A stretch of DNA of 64,000 nt from Smithella sp. Lineage in GTDB: Bacteria > Desulfobacterota > Syntrophia > Syntrophales > Smithellaceae. The stretch spans positions 124,001 to 188,000 of the forward strand of contig SCVW01000034.1 of the NCBI GenBank assembly GCA_007244375.1. The letters are read 5' to 3'. Under the pieces are notes generated by a model that saw only the letters and a program-made list of their open reading frames with translations, made no database searches and was not told the DNA's origin. This document shows positions 55,201 through 63,900 of the stretch, piece by piece (within the stretch, counting starts at the first letter, position 1; each line of letters opens with the position of its first letter). The translations under genes and the position numbers were made by a program.

Positions 55201-56147
55201 TAGATATTATTCCTGAATTTTATGAGGGAAAGTATAACCCATCTAAATATATGGAGGGAGCTTACGAAGCAATAGATTTCTTCCCCATAATTGGTAAAGA
55301 AGGAAAGTGGCTTTTCTTTAGCGCAGCCCCCATTAGAGATGCGCAGGGCAACATCATTGGTGCTGTAGAAACTTTGGAAGATATCACCGAGCGGAAAAAT
55401 GCAGAGAAAGAGCTGGAAAAGCACCGTCAGCATCTGGAAGAGCTGGTGCGCGAACGTACGATTAAATTGGAAGCATCCAATACGGAACTGGAAGCTTTTT
55501 CCTATTCTGCCTCTCACGATCTGCGTGCTCCTTTGAGATCAATTGAAGGTTTCAGCCATGCGCTTTTGGAAGACTACAAGGATCAACTTGACACACAAGG
55601 CAAGGACTATCTGAGAAGAATAAAAGTGGCCACAAGAAGAATGGCCGATCTTATCGAAGATATGTTGCAACTTTCCCGAATCACCCGGTTGGGAATGAAC
55701 ATTGAAGAAGTTGATCTCACCTCGATTGCCCGCTCTGTAATAAGTGATTTGCAAAAGTCTCATCCCGAAAGAAATGTCCAAGTAAAGATTGCCGAAGGTC
55801 TGGAAGACAAGGCGGACTTGAGATTAGCCCGCATTGTTCTTGATAATCTTCTCGGCAATGCCTGGAAATTCACTGAAAAGCAGGAAAAAGCTTCTATAGA
55901 ATTCGGATTATGGAAAGCAGACAACGGCAAGAAAGTATATTTTGTCCGGGATAACGGTGCCGGTTTTGATATGGCCTACTCAGACAAACTTTTTGCTCCG
56001 TTCCAACGACTGCATGCCGATGACGAATTCCCCGGTACCGGAATCGGATTGGCTACGGTTCGGCGTATTATCAACCGCCACGGAGGCAAAATTTGGGCGG
56101 AAAGTGAAACAGGCAAAGGCGCTACTTTCTACTTCAGTGTTAACTAA
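52257..56147 (+). CDS. Cytoplasmic hybrid-sensor histidine kinase with eight PAS domains
   Basis: 1296 residues, no membrane span. After a basic Lys-rich start (1-35) come eight PAS/PAC units, recognisable by the repeated E.KYR.L...-type starts and D.TERK...EEAL ends. Then a coiled coil, HisKA with phosphoacceptor His1087 (SASHDLRAPLRS), and HATPase_c with DNLLGNAWKFT, VRDNGAGFDM and GTGIGLATV. Multiple PAS units suggest integration of several small-molecule or redox signals. The downstream receiver and HD-GYP genes form its likely output. Confidence 0.93.
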   Translation: MKDKSNSVSRQKKQTKAASKKIVSVKKINNRKSVTSLFWHSSLDAITDAVCFLDVNQRIMHCNRAMAEMFGLSQKEIIGKYCWEIIHGTTKPISKCPATRVKKSLVCKNSEIRKGDKLFNVIVYPVIDKKNKIIGLVHTLQDITKQKRILHSLKESENKYRELVENVNDVIFSVDTEGSITYISPAMEHLTGYSINEVGGTNITKHIIPEDFPAVLASINRILASGKKESVEYRVKIKNGEIRHVISSSGIILKNGQPAGLTGVITDITQRKLAEEALRDAELKFRTIFDSASDGILLADPQNKNFISVNERICVMLGYTKEDFLKLNVSDIHPKESLPHVIDQFEKLFRKEISIAHDIPVMRKDKTVFFADVNCSSIILDGKECLIGMFRDTTRRRVFEEELRESEKKYKLLAEKMTDIVWIMDLNLRTIYVSPSIQNVLGFTQEERLRQTLDEQLTPDSLSIATEVLKDELALEEQGQADPQKTKTLILDFYHKDGSTRWLESTINGIRNEQGILTRLHGVSRDITERQHLEKSLKERDQVFRKLSANVPGMIYQFVRKPDGTYHLPFSTDAVKNIFGYSSQEVANDFSLITKSILPEDIDDFISSIEYSAQNMTEWKHEYRIQIPGSPVRWMLAQSTPEKMADGSIIWHGFNADITEQKEAQESLRISQENYKRLFEDHAAVKLIIDSETGSILDANHAAAKYYGWSRYEIKQMKIWHINTLSPKDVKQEMDKAIRQKKVHFEFCHRRADGSIRNVDVYSSKIRIDGKDVLHSIVHDITERKQLEEALLMTQFSIDHASYNMIWLDENANIVYANDAFISSVGYTREELLKLKIHDVDPDFTADKWIPHVNELKKCGSMNFESRHRKKDGQIFPVEVNCNYFEFKGRFYSCVFDKDITERKKAEEALRNSETKLRAVIQGSPVSQFVIDENHEIIYWNKALEEISGIKSTDVLGTNKQWQAFYSTERPCLADLVVDEKIDIIPEFYEGKYNPSKYMEGAYEAIDFFPIIGKEGKWLFFSAAPIRDAQGNIIGAVETLEDITERKNAEKELEKHRQHLEELVRERTIKLEASNTELEAFSYSASHDLRAPLRSIEGFSHALLEDYKDQLDTQGKDYLRRIKVATRRMADLIEDMLQLSRITRLGMNIEEVDLTSIARSVISDLQKSHPERNVQVKIAEGLEDKADLRLARIVLDNLLGNAWKFTEKQEKASIEFGLWKADNGKKVYFVRDNGAGFDMAYSDKLFAPFQRLHADDEFPGTGIGLATVRRIINRHGGKIWAESETGKGATFYFSVN

Positions 56148-56170
56148 ATTATTAAAAGGAGCGTTGCTTT

Positions 56171-56614
56171 ATGCCAAATAACAGAAAAATATTACTGGTG
56201 GAAGATAATTCTGATGATATTGAACTAACACTACCTGCGTTCAAAAAGAATAATATTTTTAACAAAACAATTGTAAAGCATGACGAAGCAGAAACTCTGG
56301 AATACTTTTTTGGCAAAGATGGTATTGTCAATAAACAAAAGAATGACATGCCTATTGTGATTTTACTTGACTTGAAACTCCCGAAAATAAATGGTATTGA
56401 TGTATTGAAGAAACTGAAAGCCGATGAAATAACAAAACTTATTCCCATTGTTATACTGACATCATCAAAAGAACCTGCTGATCTTCTCAGCTGTTACAAG
56501 CTTGGATGCAACAGCTATATACGTAAACCTGTAGATTTTAGTCAGTTCATGGATACGGTTAAGCAACTTGGACTTTACTGGTTACTTATAAACGAAGGCC
56601 CGAATTTTATATAG
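56171..56614 (+). CDS. Single-domain response regulator, Rcp1-like
   Basis: 147 residues: a receiver domain only. Acidic residues EDN (about 11-13), phosphoacceptor Asp67 (ILLDLKLPK), and Lys108-type (IRKPVDF). The long insert before Asp and the C-terminal QLGLYWLLINE are those of Rcp1-type regulators that accept phosphate from PAS/phytochrome-type kinases. 23 bases after the kinase gene; probable relay. Confidence 0.9.
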   Translation: MPNNRKILLVEDNSDDIELTLPAFKKNNIFNKTIVKHDEAETLEYFFGKDGIVNKQKNDMPIVILLDLKLPKINGIDVLKKLKADEITKLIPIVILTSSKEPADLLSCYKLGCNSYIRKPVDFSQFMDTVKQLGLYWLLINEGPNFI

Positions 56615-56631
56615 TCCGAAGGAGATAAACA

Positions 56632-58383
56632 ATGAATATTGTCCGCGTTTTAATTGTCGATGATTCTGATGATGATGCCAAGTTGATGATTCGTCAATTG
56701 CAAAATGGCGGCCACGAACCGCAATGGACAAGAGTGGAAACCGCCGATGCCATGAAAACCGCTCTTGATAGACAACAGTGGGATGTTATCCTTTGTGACT
56801 ATAAAATGCCGCACTTCAGCGCACCAGCTGCTCTCAAAATATTACAAGAAACAAAAATCGATATTCCTTTCATTATAGTGTCTGGCGCTATTGGCGAAGA
56901 TACGGCAGTAGCAGCAATGAAATCCGGTGCGCACGATTTTCTGATGAAGGACAAACTCGCCAAGCTTGTAGTAACGATAGAAAGAGAAATCCGCGAAGCC
57001 AAAATAAGACAGGAGAAGAAAACAGCGGATGAAATGCTGCGAAAAAGCGAAGAAAATTTCCGTCATTCTCTCGATAATTCCCCTTTGGGCATTCGTATTG
57101 TTTCAGCCGATGGCAAAACACTTTACGCAAATCAGGAAGTTTTAAAGATTTACGGTTATGATAGCATGGAAGAATTTTCCGCTATTCCTCACAAAAAAAG
57201 ATACACTCCCGAATGCTATGCCGAACACGTAAAAAGAGAAGAAAGACGACGACACGGTGAAATTATCCCATATTATCAACTAAGCATCATCCGCAAGGAT
57301 GACGAAATACGCTATCTGGAAGTATTCCGGAAACAAGTTTTATGGAATGGCGAGAAATTATTTCAGGCACTCTATTCCGACATTACAAAGCGTAAGATGG
57401 CCGAAAAGAATTTACTGGAAAGCGAGGAAAGATATCGTATTGTCGTAGAAAATGCACATGAAGCCATCATCATCACTCAGGGCATGAACATAGTTTTTGC
57501 CAACAACGCCGCTGCTGAACAAATAGGTTATCCCAAAGAAGATCTGACATCTCTAGCTTTTACCAACTTCGTACATCCCGATAATCGCAATATAGTCACT
57601 GAGTACAGCACAAAGAGATTGAAAGGAGAAAATGTCCCGTCCATTTATTCTTTTAGAATTATCACTCATGACGGAGAAGTAAAATGGGTGGAATTGAATG
57701 CCACTGTTATTGAATGGAACAAAAAATTGGCTACCTTGAATTTTTTAAATGACATTACTGAACGTAAATTATTGGAAGAAGAACGCATTGACAGTTATAA
57801 CCGGATAAAAAAGACTCTACAGGCGACAGTGCAATCAATTGCGCTTCTTGTGGAAACAAAAGACCCCTATACATCAGGACATCAACAGCGGGTAGCTCAA
57901 CTTGCTCTGGCAATTGCTCAAGAAATGGGTTTAACCGCAGATCAACAGGATTTCATTTATACCGCATCAATCATTCACGACCTGGGCAAGGTATCCGTTC
58001 CATCGGAGCTTCTTAGCAAACCGACAAAACTTACCGAAGTAGAATTTAATTTAATCAAAACTCATTCACCCTCAGGATATAATATTCTAAAGGACATCGA
58101 TTTTCCCTGGCCGGTAGCTGACGCTGTTCTTCAGCATCATGAAAGAATGAACGGATCAGGCTACCCGCAACATCTTCAGGAAGATGCCATCCTGTTGGAG
58201 GCACGAATATTGGCTGTAGCCGATGTTGTTGAGGCTATTTCTTCTCACCGTCCATACAGGCCTTCACTGGGAATAAGTTTTGCTCTTGATGAAATTTCCA
58301 AGAATAGAGGCATTCTGTATGATGCTAATGTTGTCGATGCCTGTCTAAAATTATTTCAGGAAAAAAACTTTACCTTTAGTTAG
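56632..58383 (+). CDS. REC-PAS(2)-HD-GYP response regulator, probable c-di-GMP phosphodiesterase
   Basis: 583 residues. Receiver domain with Asp56 (ILCDYKMP), two PAS units (about 138-258, 263-385), then HD-GYP with HD at 449-450 (IHDLGKVSVPSELLSKPTKL) and HHERMNGSGYP. The HD-GYP part is very close to that of the 7912 protein, also with Asn in the GSGYP loop. AAGGAG precedes the ATG. Third gene of the kinase operon, so phosphorelay probably controls cyclic di-GMP breakdown. Confidence 0.91.
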   Translation: MNIVRVLIVDDSDDDAKLMIRQLQNGGHEPQWTRVETADAMKTALDRQQWDVILCDYKMPHFSAPAALKILQETKIDIPFIIVSGAIGEDTAVAAMKSGAHDFLMKDKLAKLVVTIEREIREAKIRQEKKTADEMLRKSEENFRHSLDNSPLGIRIVSADGKTLYANQEVLKIYGYDSMEEFSAIPHKKRYTPECYAEHVKREERRRHGEIIPYYQLSIIRKDDEIRYLEVFRKQVLWNGEKLFQALYSDITKRKMAEKNLLESEERYRIVVENAHEAIIITQGMNIVFANNAAAEQIGYPKEDLTSLAFTNFVHPDNRNIVTEYSTKRLKGENVPSIYSFRIITHDGEVKWVELNATVIEWNKKLATLNFLNDITERKLLEEERIDSYNRIKKTLQATVQSIALLVETKDPYTSGHQQRVAQLALAIAQEMGLTADQQDFIYTASIIHDLGKVSVPSELLSKPTKLTEVEFNLIKTHSPSGYNILKDIDFPWPVADAVLQHHERMNGSGYPQHLQEDAILLEARILAVADVVEAISSHRPYRPSLGISFALDEISKNRGILYDANVVDACLKLFQEKNFTFS

Positions 58384-58568
58384 AACCTCCCATTCTGTAA
58401 TAATTTTCATCATTATCAATATTTCCTATTAGGAATGTACCGTCAGTTTTCCGATATGTTACACTTTTTTCTATATTTTCATCACTTAAGAGATTGAAAA
58501 GGCTCAAATTTTCCATTGCTAAAAAAATTTGAATATGTTACGTAAAAAAATTTAAATGGATATAAGTT

Positions 58569-59834
58569 ATGGAAAAAATTACAGCAATTCGAGGATTTAA
58601 AGATATTTTACCGGAAGATTCCGACACTTTCTGGAAGGTCGAAACAATTGCCCGTAACATTTTTAAATCATTTGGTTTTCGGGAAATCCGTGTCCCGATT
58701 ATGGAAAAAACAGAACTTTTCCAGCGAAGTATTGGCGAAACAACCGATATCGTTGAAAAAGAAATGTATACTTTTTCCGACAGGGGTAATGATAATTTAA
58801 CTTTGCGACCGGAAGCAACTGCTTCAATTATCCGTGCTTATATCGAACATAACATGTACGCCGCCGAACAAATAACCAAACTCTTTACAATTGGTCCTAT
58901 GTTTCGTCGCGAAAGACCGCAAAAAGGCCGTTTTCGTCAGTTTAATCAAATCGATGTCGAACTGTTCGGTGAAGATAAACCGCAATCCGATGCTGAAGTA
59001 ATCTTCATGCTGATGTATTTTCTAAACAGCGCCGGCTTGAATAATCTGGAACTGGAAATCAATTCTCTGGGGTGTGGGAAATGCCGTCCTAAATTTTCCT
59101 CGGCAGTCATTGATTTCTTGTTAAAAACAGGCAAAGGAAATCTTTGCCCTGATTGCGAGAGACGTATAAATACGAATCCCCTTCGTGTTTTTGACTGCAA
59201 AGTAGAAACATGCGCTTCCATCATTGCAAACGCGCCTAAGATCATTGATTTTCTGTGCCCGGGATGTGAAGAACATTTTTCACAAGTTAAATCGTTTCTC
59301 AATGATTTAAGCATATCTTTCAGTATCAATACCCGAATGGTACGAGGACTGGATTACTACACAAAAACGGCATTTGAAGTGAAATCAACTGTACTGGGTG
59401 CGCAAAACGCTGTGGCAGGAGGAGGACGATACAATGGTCTGGTAAGTTTTTTAGGTGGTCCGGAAGTTCCAGGAATCGGCTTTGCTGTCGGTTGCGAACG
59501 CCTTATCGCCTGCCTGCCGGACGAAAATTCAAATGCTTTTAAAACCGATATTTTTATTGCCGCGCTGGGTAAGCAAGCCCAGAAAAAAGCTTTTGGCCTG
59601 ACCAATGAATTGCGGCGAGCCGGAGTTATTGCAGAAATGGATTATTCGGATAAGAGTCTGAAGTCCCAGTTAAAGAGAGCTGATAAACTCAACAGTTCTT
59701 TTGCTTTTATTTTCGGTGATAAGGAAATTGAAGAAAAACAGGCTGTCTTGAGAAATATGCATACAAAAGAACAGCATACAATTCCAGTGGATGAACTGCC
59801 GAAATCATTAATAAAAATTCTTAAAGAGAGGTAA
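58569..59834 (+). CDS. hisS: Histidyl-tRNA synthetase
   Basis: 421 residues, full length. Class II motifs: TLRPEATASIIRAY (motif 2 region start), FTIGPMFRRERPQKGRFRQFNQ, the histidine-binding RGLDYYTKTAFE and VAGGGRYN, and GFAVGCERLI (motif 3). A C-terminal anticodon-binding domain follows. aspS starts 6 bases after the stop. Confidence 0.97.
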   Translation: MEKITAIRGFKDILPEDSDTFWKVETIARNIFKSFGFREIRVPIMEKTELFQRSIGETTDIVEKEMYTFSDRGNDNLTLRPEATASIIRAYIEHNMYAAEQITKLFTIGPMFRRERPQKGRFRQFNQIDVELFGEDKPQSDAEVIFMLMYFLNSAGLNNLELEINSLGCGKCRPKFSSAVIDFLLKTGKGNLCPDCERRINTNPLRVFDCKVETCASIIANAPKIIDFLCPGCEEHFSQVKSFLNDLSISFSINTRMVRGLDYYTKTAFEVKSTVLGAQNAVAGGGRYNGLVSFLGGPEVPGIGFAVGCERLIACLPDENSNAFKTDIFIAALGKQAQKKAFGLTNELRRAGVIAEMDYSDKSLKSQLKRADKLNSSFAFIFGDKEIEEKQAVLRNMHTKEQHTIPVDELPKSLIKILKER

Positions 59835-59840
59835 ATATTT

Positions 59841-61613
59841 TTGGCTGATTTCTTGACAAAAGATAAAAGAACGCATTACTGCGGGAACCTGGATATTTCC
59901 CATAACGGACAGGAAGTAGTTCTTATGGGTTGGGCTCATCGTCGTCGCGATCATGGCGGCGTTATTTTCGTTGACCTTCGTGACCGCGAAGGACTTGTGC
60001 AGGTTGTTTTTAATCCCGATGCCGGAGAGAATGTTCACTCCGAAGCACATAAGATTCGGTCTGAATATGTTCTTGCTGTCAAAGGGAAAGTGCGCATACG
60101 TCCCGACGGAATGAATAACACTGCCTTGAAAACCGGTGAAATTGAAGTTGTCGTCTCTGACCTGGAAATTATGAACGAATCCAAGACGCCACCATTCTCA
60201 TTTGATGACGAAGATATTTCTGAAAACATCCGTCTTAAATACCGTTATCTGGATTTGCGCCGTCCAATGATTCAGAAAAATCTTTTTTTACGTAGTCGTC
60301 TGGCTGCTGCGACCCGCCGCTATTTTGAGGAAAACGGTTTTATCGAAGTGGAAACACCATTTCTTGGTAAAAGCACGCCGGAAGGCGCACGCGATTATCT
60401 TGTTCCCAGTAGAATTTACAAAGGTATGTTTTACGCGCTGCCACAATCGCCGCAACTTTTCAAACAACTTTTAATGGTTTCCGGTTTCGACCGTTACTAT
60501 CAGATAGCCAAATGTTTCCGAGACGAGGATTTACGCGCTGATCGCCAACCGGAATTCACACAAATTGACGTAGAAATGTCTTTTGTTACCGAAGAAGATA
60601 TTATGAGCATGATGGAAGGCCTGTTGAAATCGATCTTTAAGGTTTGCCTCGGCAAAGACCTCTCCCTACCTCTTCCCAGACTAACCTATGCCGAAGCGAT
60701 CAACCGTTACGGCAAAGACAATCCCGATGTCCGTTTCGGCATGGAAATCGTTGACATAACCCCTATTGTCAAAAATTCGGGGTTCAAACTTTTCACAGAA
60801 GTTGCTGCTTCCGGTGGTGTAATAAAAGCAATCAAAGCCGAACAAGCCTCTGCTCTTTCGCGCAAGGATCTGGACAGCTTGAAAGATTTCGTAGCCATTT
60901 ATGGAGCAAAGGGCCTGGCCTGGGCAAAAATCAATGCCAACGACTGGACTTCCCCTATTTTCAAGTTCTTTAAACCGGAAGAAGTCGAAAACATAGGCAA
61001 AAAAATGAACGCCAAAGAAGGCGACATTATTTTCTTTGTCGCCGACACGCCCAAAATTGTTTCCGAATCTTTGGGCAATTTACGTTTGAATCTCGCAAAA
61101 AAATTGAATATGATTGACGCGAATATGTTGGCTTTTACATGGATTACGGAATTTCCACTTATGGAATTTTCGGAGACAGAAAAACGCTTTGTCTCTACAC
61201 ATCACCCATTCACATCGCCGGTTCTGAAAGATCTCCCTTTGATGATTACTGATCCGGGAAAAGTGCGCGCAAAGGCCTATGATTTGGTTCTGAACGGATC
61301 GGAAATCGGCGGCGGAAGTATTCGTATCCATAATAAGGACGTGCAGTCTCAGGTATTTAGCGCTTTGAGAATTTCCGATGAAGATGCAAAGCTTAAATTC
61401 GGATTTTTGCTGGATGCCCTCGAGTATGGAGCTCCGCCTCACGGCGGATTGGCCTTCGGCTTGGACAGGCTGACCATGATTATAACCAAAGCGGAATCGA
61501 TTCGCGACGTTATTGCTTTCCCCAAGACTCAAAAAGCAGCATGTCTAATGACTGATGCTCCCAACAAAGTCAGTATCGAGCAATTAATGGAGTTATCTTT
61601 GAAAATTGTTTAA
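59841..61613 (+). CDS. aspS: Aspartyl-tRNA synthetase, probably non-discriminating
   Basis: 590 residues, bacterial type with a GAD insertion. TTG start at 59841 gives the family N-terminus; GAGAGG lies upstream within the hisS end. Class II motifs [20 protein letters not shown] and the C-terminal GLAFGLDRL are intact. In the anticodon-binding domain the segment [10 protein letters not shown] has His (residue 38) where E. coli AspRS has Leu; from published work on Pseudomonas, His there is associated with charging tRNA-Asn as well as tRNA-Asp. Confidence 0.96.
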   Translation: MADFLTKDKRTHYCGNLDISHNGQEVVLMGWAHRRRDHGGVIFVDLRDREGLVQVVFNPDAGENVHSEAHKIRSEYVLAVKGKVRIRPDGMNNTALKTGEIEVVVSDLEIMNESKTPPFSFDDEDISENIRLKYRYLDLRRPMIQKNLFLRSRLAAATRRYFEENGFIEVETPFLGKSTPEGARDYLVPSRIYKGMFYALPQSPQLFKQLLMVSGFDRYYQIAKCFRDEDLRADRQPEFTQIDVEMSFVTEEDIMSMMEGLLKSIFKVCLGKDLSLPLPRLTYAEAINRYGKDNPDVRFGMEIVDITPIVKNSGFKLFTEVAASGGVIKAIKAEQASALSRKDLDSLKDFVAIYGAKGLAWAKINANDWTSPIFKFFKPEEVENIGKKMNAKEGDIIFFVADTPKIVSESLGNLRLNLAKKLNMIDANMLAFTWITEFPLMEFSETEKRFVSTHHPFTSPVLKDLPLMITDPGKVRAKAYDLVLNGSEIGGGSIRIHNKDVQSQVFSALRISDEDAKLKFGFLLDALEYGAPPHGGLAFGLDRLTMIITKAESIRDVIAFPKTQKAACLMTDAPNKVSIEQLMELSLKIV

Positions 61614-61616
61614 TTG

Positions 61617-61637
61617 TTATCCCGATAAACGGGATAA
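61617..61637 (+). terminator. Hairpin after aspS, possible terminator
   Basis: TTATCCCG (61617-61624) pairs perfectly with CGGGATAA (61630-61637) around a 5-base loop, 4 bases after the aspS stop. No T run follows, so termination is doubtful; it may be mRNA 3'-end processing or stability. Confidence 0.4.
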
Positions 61638-61712
61638 GTGCGTTAATGAAACTACTTTTTGTCATAAGAGCACAAAAAATAGTAGCAAGCTTACTAAAAA
61701 TTGGAGAAAAAG

Positions 61713-63602
61713 ATGTTTAAATCCAAAAATGAAAAGAAAATTACGTCTAAAAATAAAAAAATCAAGAAATTCAAATTAAAAGACGTAGACAAACCGAATT
61801 TATATAAAGAAATTTTCCCTTATACAGATGTAAGTAAGATCGTTTTCGATAATAAAATTATTCCACCGCTGCCGGCAAAAGAAATTTTCATAACAGACAC
61901 AACTTTTCGTGACGGACAGCAGGCTCGGCCTCCTTATACTATTGAACAGATTGTCAAGATATTCCAATTAATGAATAAACTTGGCGGCCCCTATGGTGTT
62001 ATACGTCAGTCGGAATTTTTCCTTTACAGCAAAAAAGATAAAGAAGCAGTGGAAAAATGTTTGGAACTGGGTCTGCGTTATCCTGAAATAACCGGATGGA
62101 TAAGGGCATCTAAAGAAGATGTCACTTTAGTTAAGGAATTTGGTTTAAAAGAAACAGGTCTTCTGACTTCTGTTTCTGATTACCATATTTTTCTCAAACT
62201 GAACAAGAAAAGAAGCCAGGCCATGAATGATTATCTTAATGTAGTAAGATCTGTACTGGATTTAGGCATAATCCCACGTTGCCATTTTGAAGATATTACC
62301 CGCGCAGACATTTACGGTTTTTGCATTCCCTTCGCTCAGGAACTTATGAAGCTTAGAGAAGAAAGTGGTATTGACATAAAAATACGGCTTTGCGACACCA
62401 TGGGCTATGGCGTTACTTACCCGGGCGCAGCCCTTCCCCGCAGTGTTGATAAACTTGTCCACGCATTTTTAAATGACGCCGGCGTTCCCGGACGTTTGCT
62501 GGAATGGCATGGTCACAACGATTTTCATAAAGCTATGATCAACGCTACAACAGCATGGCTTCACGGCTGCAGCGCGGCCAATTCCACTCTTCTGGGACTG
62601 GGAGAAAGAACAGGAAATCCTCCAATTGAAGGTTTGATTTTTGAATACATTGCGCTTAGAGGTAATAACGGCATTGACACAACTGTCATTACCGATATTG
62701 CCGAATATTTTGAAAAAGAAATCGGTGTAAAAATCCCGCACAATTATCCTTTTGTCGGTTTGGGCTTTAATGTTACCAGTGCCGGCGTACATGTCGATGG
62801 CCTGATCAAATGTGAAGAAATTTATAACATATTCGATACGCGAAAACTGCTGAAACGACCTATTACAACTACAATTACCGATAAATCCGGCAATGCCGGT
62901 ATCGCTTTCTGGATTAATCAGCGCTTTAATCTCGAAAGCAACAAAATGATCGATAAAAGGCATCCGGCCATTTCTAAAATTCACAAATGGGTAACGGAAC
63001 AATACGAAGCAGGTAGAGTAACCTCTATTTCCCCTGAAGAGATGGAGAAAAAAGTACGCATTCATTTGCCGGAATACTTTATGTCGGAACTGGAAAAGAT
63101 AAAGTTTATAGCGGAAAAAGCTGCTGTTGCCATAGTCGATCAAATTATCGAACACCCTTTAATGAAAAACATGGATACGGTACAGCAGGAAACGCTTATG
63201 CAACAATTTGTAGATGAACATCCTTCAATCCAGTTCGCTTACGTAGTGGATATGAATGGCCGGAAAACGACCAAGAACATTACGAATATTGAAGATCGCG
63301 CTAAATATGAAAACTATGGCGTAGGCACAGATCAATCCGACAGGGAATGGTTCATCACCCCCTTGCGTACAGGGAAAGTTTATGTCTCCGATTTCTTTAT
63401 TTCCAAAATGACCGGAATTTTATGTTTTACGGTTTCAGCACCAATTGTTAATGATCAGGATCAAATGATGGGTATTTTCGGCGTTGATATTCAATTCGAA
63501 GACTGGGTAAAAAGAGCTGAAGATATGGAAGATATGGATCATATTGCCCTGCGCGCGGAATACAAAGAAATAAAATCAAAAGCCAAACACGGCCACCACT
63601 AG
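61713..63602 (+). CDS. Re-citrate synthase-like HMGL/LeuA-family enzyme with C-terminal Cache/PDC-like domain
   Basis: 629 residues from ATG 61713 (GGAG 8 bases upstream); the frame extends to TTG 61701. A basic N-terminal tail (1-25), then an HMGL-like TIM barrel (about 57-350): TDTTFRDGQQ with Asp62 and Arg66, a CHFEDITRAD segment and EWHGHNDFHKA metal ligands. The C-terminal part (about 470-605) has IQFAYVVDMNGRKT, DQSDREWFITPLRTGK and GIFGVDIQFEDW, a Cache/PDC sensor-like fold with no membrane span. Re-citrate synthase of Syntrophus aciditrophicus was reported as about 73 kDa, near this length. Alternative: homocitrate or isopropylmalate synthase. Confidence 0.8.
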   Translation: MFKSKNEKKITSKNKKIKKFKLKDVDKPNLYKEIFPYTDVSKIVFDNKIIPPLPAKEIFITDTTFRDGQQARPPYTIEQIVKIFQLMNKLGGPYGVIRQSEFFLYSKKDKEAVEKCLELGLRYPEITGWIRASKEDVTLVKEFGLKETGLLTSVSDYHIFLKLNKKRSQAMNDYLNVVRSVLDLGIIPRCHFEDITRADIYGFCIPFAQELMKLREESGIDIKIRLCDTMGYGVTYPGAALPRSVDKLVHAFLNDAGVPGRLLEWHGHNDFHKAMINATTAWLHGCSAANSTLLGLGERTGNPPIEGLIFEYIALRGNNGIDTTVITDIAEYFEKEIGVKIPHNYPFVGLGFNVTSAGVHVDGLIKCEEIYNIFDTRKLLKRPITTTITDKSGNAGIAFWINQRFNLESNKMIDKRHPAISKIHKWVTEQYEAGRVTSISPEEMEKKVRIHLPEYFMSELEKIKFIAEKAAVAIVDQIIEHPLMKNMDTVQQETLMQQFVDEHPSIQFAYVVDMNGRKTTKNITNIEDRAKYENYGVGTDQSDREWFITPLRTGKVYVSDFFISKMTGILCFTVSAPIVNDQDQMMGIFGVDIQFEDWVKRAEDMEDMDHIALRAEYKEIKSKAKHGHH

Positions 63603-63611
63603 AAAATCTTC

Positions 63612-63648
63612 CATTTCAGAAACGTAGTGCACTGAAATGTGTTAGTTT
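63612..63648 (+). terminator. Terminator after the Re-citrate synthase-like gene
   Basis: CATTTCAG (63612-63619) pairs with CTGAAATG (63632-63639) around a 12-base loop, followed after a few bases by TTTTT. It begins 10 bases after the stop codon. Confidence 0.65.
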
Positions 63649-63649
63649 T

Positions 63650-63900
63650 TCTTGTCCTGCATAGTTAAGCGACGCAGGGTTAGGGAGAATCCAATTCCGC
63701 AAGCATGGCGCGGTGGAATTATCCAGCAAAAGGCGGAGGGCATCGCATATGCCCCTGGTATCCCTCACAGCAAAGCAAAGCTACGCGGGACCGGAAAGAC
63801 TTCAATTTCCATGGATTTCGTATAAAATTATCATTAAAGAACCACATAAATAAGATGATTGACAAGTTTTAAAAGATGATTTAGTTATCTCCAAATATTT
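63650..63900. other. Structured intergenic DNA of unknown nature
   Basis: GC-richer than the surroundings to about 63800. Contains AATTCCGC..GCGGTGGAATT (63692-63720), a GGGCAT..ATGCCC hairpin (63738-63754) and GGTATCCCTCACAGC / GCGGGACCGGAAAG. No reading frame of note on either strand, and no RNA family recognised. From 63800 it is AT-rich. It could be a repeat, a decayed element or leader RNA of the next gene. Confidence 0.35.

Noticed and set aside
61701-61712. TTG start for the Re-citrate synthase-like gene
   Set aside because: GGAG is correctly spaced to the ATG at 61713, not to the TTG.
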